Below, piece by piece: positions 56,884 to 64,000 of a DNA stretch of 64,000 nucleotides. Source of the DNA: Rutpela maculata. Its lineage: Eukaryota > Arthropoda > Insecta > Coleoptera > Cerambycidae. The translations under genes were made by a program, and so were the position numbers. The DNA is taken from positions 262,341,987-262,405,986 of the forward strand of contig OW386286.2 of NCBI GenBank assembly GCA_936432065.2, given 5' to 3'. Position 1 is the stretch's first letter. Each line of letters begins with the position of its first letter. Under the pieces are notes generated by a model. The model had not been told where the DNA came from. It did not search any database and saw nothing but the letters and a program-made list of their open reading frames with translations.

Positions 56884-58140
56884 GACTGTTACTCCAGTCG
56901 AATTAGACATAATAAAAAATTTTGCGTACTGCGAACTTTTTTTTGTGGAAGTTGTTTAAGAGGGCATAATAAGCAAGCACAGAAAACTACACCCTGCTAC
57001 ACCATGTGCGTCCCCTATTTTTAGGGGAAATTTTTGAAATTTTACTTATGTGTCCATATCTATTTCCCTATTGCCCGCAGGGCTCTTTACCAAGTTACAC
57101 TTTTTGAAGATTCATTCCTCCTCTACATAATATATATATTACACATTTGCTGTAGGACAAACGGTTTTGGCTGTACGAGTACGGAAAGGTCGCGCTGTTC
57201 AAATTTGGGGGTCTTCTGTACAGGACAAACGGCTATTATTTCCAATCTACAATACTACACATACTAATGCCCTTAAGGAGGGATGATGATTTGTGAAAAA
57301 ACTTTCATCGAATACCGCGCGGTTTTCATGATACGGGATGTTGAAATTTTGAAAACCCCTTTTTTAAAAAAAAGTGAACCTAGTTTTTCTCGCCCATTTT
57401 TTTTTTCATGCATGTACGACCCTAATATAAGAAAATTTACGTTGGTTTCATTTTAATACATTCGTTGGTTTAGGAGCTAGATAGCAAAATATGCCAAAAA
57501 TGGCTATTTTGGTATTGTTGCATTAAAAAAACCAAAACCAGTATAACTCTGGTAAGTGTTTTTGTTTATCCTAAAAGTCCAATTCATTGCGCATAGAAAA
57601 TGTGTTTTTGTATTTAAGTAATAATAACGATTTATGTCATGTGTTCTCCAGTCTCCTTTTTCACAATTTTTTTTGCGGCCTTATAGTTCATAGTAGCGCA
57701 GAAAGCATTATACACGTGGACAGGGCACATAATAGGGTTTTAAAAAGGGTCTCTTGTTAAAATGCGATAGGACGTACCGTTGTCGAGTAAAACGCACTTG
57801 TTTGGTTATGTTTGCTTTGAGTTTTCATTGTGTTCTGAATTGTGATATGATAAATAAATTCTACATTTTGGTACGGCAAATGTGTAATATGTATATTATG
57901 TAGAGGAGGGATGACTCTTCAAAAAGTGTAACTCGGTAAAGAGCCCTACGGGCAATAGGGAAACAGATATGGACATATAAGTAAAATTTCAAAATTTCAA
58001 CCCCTAAAAATAGGGGACGCACATGGTGTAGCAGGGTGTAGTTTTCTGTGCTTGCTTATTATGCCTTCTTAAACAAATTCCATAAAAAAAAGTCCGCAGT
58101 ACGCAACATTTTTTATGATGTCTAATTCGACTGGACTGTC
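56884..58140. repeat. 1.26-kb inverted-repeat element
   Basis: Arms 56884-57154 and 57871-58140. Shared blocks are GTCGAATTAGACAT(A/C)ATAAAA with the complement near 58111-58130, TACACCCTGCTACACCATGT near 56990 with its complement near 58022, and CTACATAATAT(A/)TATATTACACATTTGC with its complement. Similarity is about 90%. Interior 57155-57870 has no coding. Confidence 0.9.
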
Positions 58141-59290
58141 TAATATTTTAATATTTATGAACTTTCTTCAAATATTAGTAAAAGATAGTAAAAATTTAAC
58201 ATCTTCCTCGCACTACCCTAATCATAATTGTGACATTTATTTATTTTACTTTTATTATGCAGAAATACTCGAAATACTACGAAGTTTCAAGTAATTTCTA
58301 GAGTCACGCCAAATTCAAATAATGAAAAGGTTGTAATAGTCTCATGCTTACAGTATCAGAATCACAAATTACTTATCATGAGGGTGCTTTTTATTATACT
58401 TTAGAAAATAAGCATGTAAATTATTTTCAATAATCCGCGGAGAGTACGTAGTGATCGGAAGATTTTTTTTTCATAAATAATGGTTGACATGAGTCTTTTT
58501 AAGCCTCGTATTATCTATCAATCTTATGTCCTTACCCTGTAATGGAAAACTGTAATGACGGACTAAGTTTCACCGTAGGGGAAATGTGGATTTTGAAGAG
58601 GGTGATCCTGTTAAAAATATAGGATGGATCAGAACTTTATCTAATCTATCATCATCACTCATAATTTCGAACAACTTCGCGTTACTTCCACTAATACAAT
58701 CATTTGTTTTCATTTCCTTTAAAGCGAATGGACGTAAAGTACTATTCATATTTCGGGTTAGATATAACGATCATTTGATATATTTGTGGAACATATTCAT
58801 GAGATTCTAATAAGGAGGATCGTTCTCAAGGGTATATAGATACTCGATCAAATGTAAAATTAAAAATATCATGAATATAAATTATAAATAGGGACGACCT
58901 TCAGAGGAATCCTTGGGGGACATCATACAGTATATGTACAAAAATTTAATATTTAAACAGGCTTCGTAGCGACCGGGAACCAGGAAAACCGGGAGAAGTC
59001 AGGGAATTTCGCAAAGAGGCGAGAAAGTTAGGGATTTTCATTAATTCACAGGCCCACAAAAAAGAAAAGTTGTCTGCGCTGGGGTATTGACCATACCTGG
59101 CCCTTGTATTTTGACCTGCTGAACACGAATCTGACCTTAATTTTTCCCCTATACGTCAGGTTTTTTTTTATAGTGTTTTTCGCCGTCTATTAACGCGATT
59201 TTGTGCTTTCTGTTTTAGAAAAGTAAAGTATCGTTAATTTTTCTATACTCTGCATTTTGTGGCTTTTTGTTAATGTTGTTTTATGTTATG
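58141..59290. other. Unassigned stretch
   Basis: A GACCGGGAACCAGGAAAACC block near 58970 has the look of an old repeat boundary; nothing else is supported. Confidence 0.4.
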
Positions 59291-59299
59291 TGGTCGGTG

Positions 59300-59640
59300 T
59301 CTGATTAATAACACAGGTCTACAAAAAAAGGGTCTTCTCCTAAGGTTGTCATCTAACTTTTTCGAAGAATTTTGACGCGTTGAAGCCAATTTTGGACAAA
59401 AATGTTTTTTCTATCGTGTCAATTTTTGTCTACCACCCCTTTTATCTCTTAAAAATGGCAAAAAAAAAAGGTTTGTCTTAAGGTTCTGATCTAACTTTTA
59501 TGAATTATTTTGACGCGTTGAAGCTAATTTTGGACATAAAAAATTTTTCTACCGTGTCCGTTTACCTCTCCCTCCCACCCCCACCCCCTTTTTTTATCTT
59601 CTAGTGGGTAGCAGAGGAAAACTGACACGATAGAAATTTT
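59300..59640. repeat. Duplicated dispersed-repeat block
   Basis: Two diverged copies run in tandem: ATTTTGACGCGTTGAAGC(C/T)AATTTTGGACA near 59367 and again near 59507. Each is followed by a TTTTTCTA(T/C)CGTGTC block and a C-rich run. A relative lies at 54335-54460. Confidence 0.75.
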
Positions 59641-59644
59641 TCTT

Positions 59645-60885
59645 AGTTAGAGAAGAGCATTCCTACTAGAGAATTTAAGAAGTTTCGTTTTAAAAATGTA
59701 TTCTAAAAGGTTTTGTATTATAATATAAACCAGTTAATAAAATTTTATTTACAATATGAACTAATTTATTAGCTAGGTGGCTTTTTCGGCAACTCATCGT
59801 TTTATGAACTTTGAGATATTTTTATGGTTTAATGGATGATAACGATTCATAAAATCAACTTCTGGCGACTTTTAAAGATTGATTAATAATCTTTAATTCT
59901 AGTCCCTAAAATTTTTGACGGGACTATCATAATTTCTAAGATATTCGACATTTAAACTAAATACTTATAGGTACTAAATACGTGTTATTATTAGTAAACT
60001 TCTACTATTCCAACTTTACTCAAAATAAAATGCCGCAAATCATAAAATGATCACTGATGATTTTATCTCATAGCTCAATTGAAAGTATGCGAAATTAATG
60101 TACTTATGGTAATTATTGGCTTACAAAATTACGAGGATATTGTTTCAATTTGATTATACACTTTACTATTTGCATTTGAAAGAAGCGATCGAACAATTTT
60201 CTTCAACTTTTATTCAGTAAACAACAATTCTTAAAATGCTTTTTGAGGGACCTCCAAAAACAAACCAAACACTTCATTAAATGGTAGTCTATCATTGAAA
60301 TAATCCTGAGTTTTCCGTTTGGTTGTTTTAACCAATAAAATAAAGTACCTGCTTTGTTGTTGACGCGCTAAACTTTTCAAGTACTTGTATATAGAATAAA
60401 AGTTGATTCATTATTCTCTAATTAAAAGTTTTACAAAGGTATTATAAGCAGTTTATCAGCACGTACCTAAGCTGGTAAGATAGACACAAAATACGCGACA
60501 AAATCAGTAGCAGTAGTTGAATTAAAATTGTATTATATGTTTATTTAAAAAGAGAATGGGATTTTATCCACGACTATCGCATAATCATTGCATTCTACTT
60601 TTAACAATTGACAAATAATGATGGTCATTATTCCAACCGAACGTATAATGAACATAATCTCATTCTAACACACCTTTGACCAATCAGGAACTACTTGTTT
60701 TCATTTTAATGCACCACCAGGAACTAGCAATTTTCATAAAGAACCGGCGAGTCTATTTATTCCAAGGGACAGTCCTTGTTTTCGTGTTTGACGTTTTAAA
60801 CTTCAAAGTTTTACTGTAAACTAACTTAATTTTTCACTTTTAAACGATTAAAACAGTTCAAATATACAATAGGCGTGGATAAAGT
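59645..60885. other. Unassigned AT-rich stretch
   Basis: No reading frame or clear repeat. A CGAACGTATAATGAACATAA block near 60638 resembles one arm of the MITE at 60891-61006. Confidence 0.4.
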
Positions 60886-60890
60886 ATAGT

Positions 60891-61006
60891 ATTCAGTTCG
60901 CGTATAATGGATATTACACGCTCAGATGATTTACGACACTTGCCTTCGGCTCGTGACGTAAACATCACCCTTGCGAGTAATAGGCATTATTATACGTTCG
61001 CTGAAT
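60891..61006. repeat. 116-bp hairpin MITE
   Basis: ATTCAGTTCGCGTATAATGG at 60891 pairs with the right end ATTATACGTTCGCTGAAT. The arms continue to a small centre at GCCTTCGGCTCGTG. Imperfect but pairs over nearly its whole length. Confidence 0.8.
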
Positions 61007-61399
61007 AATCTATTTTTTTTTACGTTTTTCTTAGCATTTGCAGCAAAGAGAATTAATTTACATTTATGACAATATTGTTACTTGACATAAACTATCTATA
61101 CAGTAGCATCAATACGACAGACGACTCCGCCGTTTTATGTAAACGAGTGAAATAAATTTCACCTATAGTCTAGGTGCCCGCCGACATAAAGTGCAACTTA
61201 TTCATATCCTCCTATAACTTCCTGTATGGCATAATTGCGCCTAGTCTACCACTTTTGTCCTCTGTGAAAATTTTCGTGAACGCTGTTTTCCCCCCTCTCA
61301 TTTTTCCGAAAGACGTGCATTTCCCGTTTATGAAAAATTTGTAGATACTGTACTTTTACAAAATGTAGTCGCAGGAAAACTTGATGAAACGCACGAGAA

Positions 61400-61645
61400 A
61401 AAATTGTCCGACAAAAATTTTTTCACGATTGCTTAATAAAAATATGTAGAATCCAATTTTCGAATTGTCCGATAAAATATATTTTCTGATTGTCCAGTCC
61501 GACGCGTGGAAATCGCCGGTTTCATGACGACCAAAAACTTATTAATAACTGTCGGACAAAAAAAATATATGTGTCTAAGACCGATACCTAATGTGTGGTA
61601 TAAATGGCGGACAAATATATTGCGGCGAATCTACAGTCGGACAAA
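61400..61645. repeat. Cluster of GTCGGACAA motifs
   Basis: The sequence TTGTCCGA or its complement TCGGACAA occurs at about 61404, 61467, 61550 and 61638, with GGCGGACAAA at 61607 and GTCCAGTCCGAC near 61494. Motifs are in both orientations in about 240 bp, outside any gene I can recognise. Possibly a protein-binding cluster of a transposon end. Confidence 0.6.
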
Positions 61646-61947
61646 AAAAAACAACAATTTTTCACAACATTTATATCTAGCCCGGGTAGTTTCGGCGCCC
61701 CCGCTAGGAAAAATATTCTGGTTCCGTTTTTTTTGCACAATCTTACTTCAAATAGTCCCCTTATAAAAAATCTGCATGTTGCCGTTCACTGTTCACGGTC
61801 ATAAAGAATTTTTATTAAACAAATTCCAAACGTTTTTTTTAACATTTTTTTTTTTTTTTAGGATTTTTTGACCATTTTAAACAAAAAAGGCTAATTAATT
61901 TTTATTAAAATTTAGGTTAAAATTTTTTAAAAATAATTGCAATTTTT

Positions 61948-62045
61948 TCACTCTTTATCGACCTCCTTATTCAAACTTTCTTCATCCGTATCACTTGAAA
62001 AATCATCTGCCGCGTTATCCTCCTGATCGTTTTCATCATCAGAAT
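61948..62045 (-). CDS. Possible acidic terminal exon, unknown gene
   Basis: Minus strand: a pyrimidine-rich AATTTTTCAG acceptor ends at 62046. It is followed by 32 codons plus a split codon reading SDDENDQEDNAADDFSSD, then TDEESLNKEVDKE and a TGA at 61948-61950. The composition is typical of the acidic C-terminus of a nuclear or transposase protein. No upstream exon was found, and the next sequence on that strand is the repeat 62150-62410, so it may be the last exon of an element gene. Phase is 1 on entry. Tentative. Confidence 0.35.
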
Positions 62046-62149
62046 CTGAAAAATTAATAAATTTTGATTTCTTGAAAGCTATTGTAAATGTAACATTAAA
62101 TTGTACAATGTAATTCAAAATAACGAAAATTCGGCGAATATCTCGTAAA

Positions 62150-62410
62150 CTATAACATATAGGAAGAAAATAAATATAAACATTCTTGTAGGAAATTTAA
62201 TTATGTTTAATTTTGCATAGATTACCTTTTTCCATACGACGCATAGTTTCCGAGATATAAGCGAAAAACCAAAAAATGGGACCTTTAAATCACCCGATCA
62301 CCACCTAGGAGTGGGGACTTTTGATATGTTCATCTCCAGACTAGTCCAAACAAAGTTCCGAAGTCAAATTTTCTGTCCCTCTTCACCCTTTTTTGAGCAT
62401 TCGTTGCCTG
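62150..62410. repeat. Copy of the 1-1.4-kb foldback arm
   Basis: CGAGATATAAGCGAAAAACC, ACCTAGGAGTGGGGACTTTT, ATGTTCATCTCCAGACTAGT and CCAAACAAAGTTCCGAAGTC follow the same order as 1230-1370, at moderate similarity. A single arm only; the outer end reads toward GGCCTATA. Confidence 0.75.
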
Positions 62411-62699
62411 GCCTATATCATGTACGTACTAGATGACATGCTAAGATCTGAAACGTTAACTCAAATTGATCAATACGCAAACAATTTACATACACGATAT
62501 TAGTGGACAAGTAATTGACGTTGTAAAAGTAATGCAAACGGAAATATAGTTGAATTTTTCCGTAAACACATTTTCGGACAGACGCCATCCCAATTTTTCA
62601 AGATTATGCAAAATCAAATTCGATGTCAGAGACTGTCCCCAAATGTGCCGACTTTGGAAGCTGGCCCGTGAAATGTGTTGCTCCAAAGGATCCTTTAAA

Positions 62700-62715
62700 G
62701 GGGGGGGGGGGGGGG
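62700..62715 (+). repeat. Poly-G run of 16
   Basis: Sixteen consecutive G, very unusual in this AT-rich window; could be an assembly-sensitive site. Confidence 0.95.
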
Positions 62716-62748
62716 ATGTTACACGTTGTCCTGTTCTTAGAAGTAAAA

Positions 62749-62860
62749 GGTAAATTCGGGTTCTGAAAATTACTGTCCGAGAACTGTCAGGAGTTTGCGT
62801 AGAAACTGCGTAAACTCCTGACAGTTCTCGGACGGTAACTTTCAGAACCCGAATTTGCCT
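62749..62860. repeat. Near-perfect 112-bp hairpin
   Basis: AAATTCGGGTTCTGAAA ... GTCCGAGAACTGTCAGGAGT on the left pairs with ACTCCTGACAGTTCTCGGAC ... TTCAGAACCCGAATTT on the right around a centre of about 8 bp. Few mismatches in about 50 pairs. Any open frame across it is an effect of the palindrome. Confidence 0.95.
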
Positions 62861-62923
62861 AAACACTTCCTTTCGTGCCTGTTTACTTCAGTGCAGGCCG
62901 ACATACGGCACTTTCCTAGAGTG

Positions 62924-63324
62924 CGTTTTTATGCTCCAATTCCGCAACCGGAATGTCAAACTTTGTCGTTTTTTTGGTCACCATTCTGATTCTAGTTTGA
63001 AACTTTTCATTCTCTTTCACGAGACGGAATGATCGGTGGAATGTATAAAATGTCAATAAACGCGTAGGAACGGAGATTATGTTTGCTTATGAGATTAGAA
63101 AGTGACGTTTTTGCTGCGTTTGCAAATTACAAATATTTATTATATAGCGTTTATTATTAAAATGGAAACTCACAATATCGTCCAAACTGACAGTGGTGAA
63201 TATGTGTGGTTTAATCCAGAAAGTAACCTATGATTTTTTATAATGGTTTCGGTTTGGTCGTTTTTTTTTTGGTAAATGTCATTCTGTTAATTCTACCGCT
63301 ACCGGTTGGTGGAGCATAAAAACG
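62924..63324. repeat. 401-bp MITE-like element
   Basis: CGTTTTTATGCTCCA at 62924 pairs exactly with TGGAGCATAAAAACG ending at 63324, and CAACCGG(A/T)A-type blocks follow inside both ends. No clear target duplication. It contains a short possible first exon (63162-63233). Confidence 0.75.
63162..63233 (+). CDS. Short possible first exon, 23 codons
   Basis: ATG in good context (TTAAAATGG), reading METHNIVQTDSGEYVWFNPE and then to a stop after three more codons. A GTAACC donor-like sequence at 63223 would end the exon inside the codon after the last glutamate quoted. A TATAAAAT box is near 63046. Protein-like, but too short to assign. It lies inside the MITE-like element. Confidence 0.25.
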   Translation: METHNIVQTDSGEYVWFNPESNL

Positions 63325-63329
63325 TACCT

Positions 63330-63870
63330 AATGGCTTTATAAGTGCATGGTTTCTATTTACTTTAGTAGATGGCGCAAGCTTTAAGGTCCTACAATTACC
63401 GGTGTATTACCGGGCATGTGCATCATATAACTAACATAATCTCAAATTGTAAGTGTATTCTCATTTTTAATGTTTATATACGCATTTTTAGCATGGAGCC
63501 ATACTGGCTCTAAGCAAATATTTAAAAATGCACGCAAATATTTTTTCAATATTGTTGATTAATAAAAATAGACTGCTAATTATAGGTTAGATTCCTGACC
63601 TGCAAACTGCGTTTTATTTTATTGTGACAAACTATTTAAAACTTCATAAATATTACGTTGAGCTAGATTTTTTTTGAAAGTACAGGAACCAGGAGAAATT
63701 TTAATAATAGCTACGTAATACGTGTCAATCTTAAGAAATATATATTTTTGAGGTTAGCTGTGACTTTACGTGCACATGCTCCATAGACGAATTTCCATGC
63801 TGCATGTAGTGTTGCATATATGGTTTTTAATTTAGCTATTTAATGTCAGATGTCACTGGACTCTTGTTTC
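63330..63870. other. Unassigned spacer
   Basis: AT-rich; no gene or repeat seen. Confidence 0.4.
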
Positions 63871-63876
63871 ACTGAA

Positions 63877-64000
63877 CTAGTGTTGCCATCTAGACAAGAC
63901 AAGACAAGAGTTGCCCTACTCTTGTCCTGTCTTGAAATATCAAGACAAGACTTGCCTAAGTCTAACTCTTGACAAACTCTATACAAGAGTCTAGATTAGA
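63877..64000. mobile_element. Probable hAT left end, runs off the window
   Basis: CTAGTGTTGCCATCTAGACAAGACAAGACA opens a cluster of CAAGACAAGA and TCTTGTC(C/T)TG motifs in both orientations up to the window end. A TAGTGTTGCC terminus followed by short clustered repeats is a hAT style. The rest lies outside the window. Confidence 0.45.

Noticed and set aside
62486..62866. 126-codon minus-strand frame
   Set aside because: Runs through a perfect hairpin and the poly-G tract; repeated peptide segments are mirror effects.

Overview
The window looks like intergenic DNA from a large, repeat-rich, AT-rich animal genome, most likely an insect. The reasons are the kinds of mobile elements present (Ty3/gypsy, BEL/Pao-like, Jockey/CR1-like, R1/I-like and R4/Dong-like retrotransposons; hAT-type and TA-flanked DNA elements), the long AT-rich stretches, and the absence of prokaryotic operons. 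No species can be named from the sequence alone. I found no convincing intact host gene. Every sizeable coding stretch is mobile-element coding sequence or of unknown origin.

The layout is a set of nested and adjacent elements. 1-1.4 kb is a long foldback. 1.45-2.6 kb is a decayed LINE. 3.1-6.9 kb is a large palindromic element interrupted by a 2.45-kb hAT element (3396-5849) carrying a broken transposase. 7.16-8.81 kb is a TA-flanked palindrome that carries a Lys/Glu-rich reading frame. 9.5-11.6 kb is an inverted-repeat element split by a LINE 3' end. 11.6-24.7 kb holds short tandem repeats, a small hairpin MITE (13622-13883), a 76-bp minisatellite (19.24-19.85 kb) and one more LINE remnant. 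24.7-30.75 kb is a compound inverted-repeat structure that encloses a retroelement-leader-like segment and an acidic reading frame.

31.84-39.35 kb is the most layered part. A TA-flanked element with about 130-bp inverted termini sits inside a dispersed repeat. It contains a 175-bp tandem array, which is in turn broken by a 5'-truncated Ty3/gypsy element (pol 32545-36126, 3' LTR 36138-36538) and two R4/Dong-like LINE pieces (36.64-36.94 and 36.96-38.0 kb). 39.4-49 kb is mostly unassigned DNA with a cytosine-poor tract, a BEL/Pao-like gag fragment, an R1/I-like LINE RNase H remnant and a 1.13-kb inverted-repeat element. 49.40-51.05 kb is a nearly perfect 1646-bp foldback inserted in another copy of the dispersed repeat. 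51-64 kb has a LINE fragment, a further full copy of the dispersed repeat, one hAT-type right end, a 1.26-kb inverted-repeat element, several MITE-sized hairpins, an acidic possible terminal exon, and what looks like a hAT left end at the window edge.

The recurring theme is long inverted repeats: about a dozen in 64 kb, several with arms of hundreds of bases. Transcription through any of them would give long hairpin RNA. The insertion order can be read from which element interrupts which, so the window is a useful record of transposition history.
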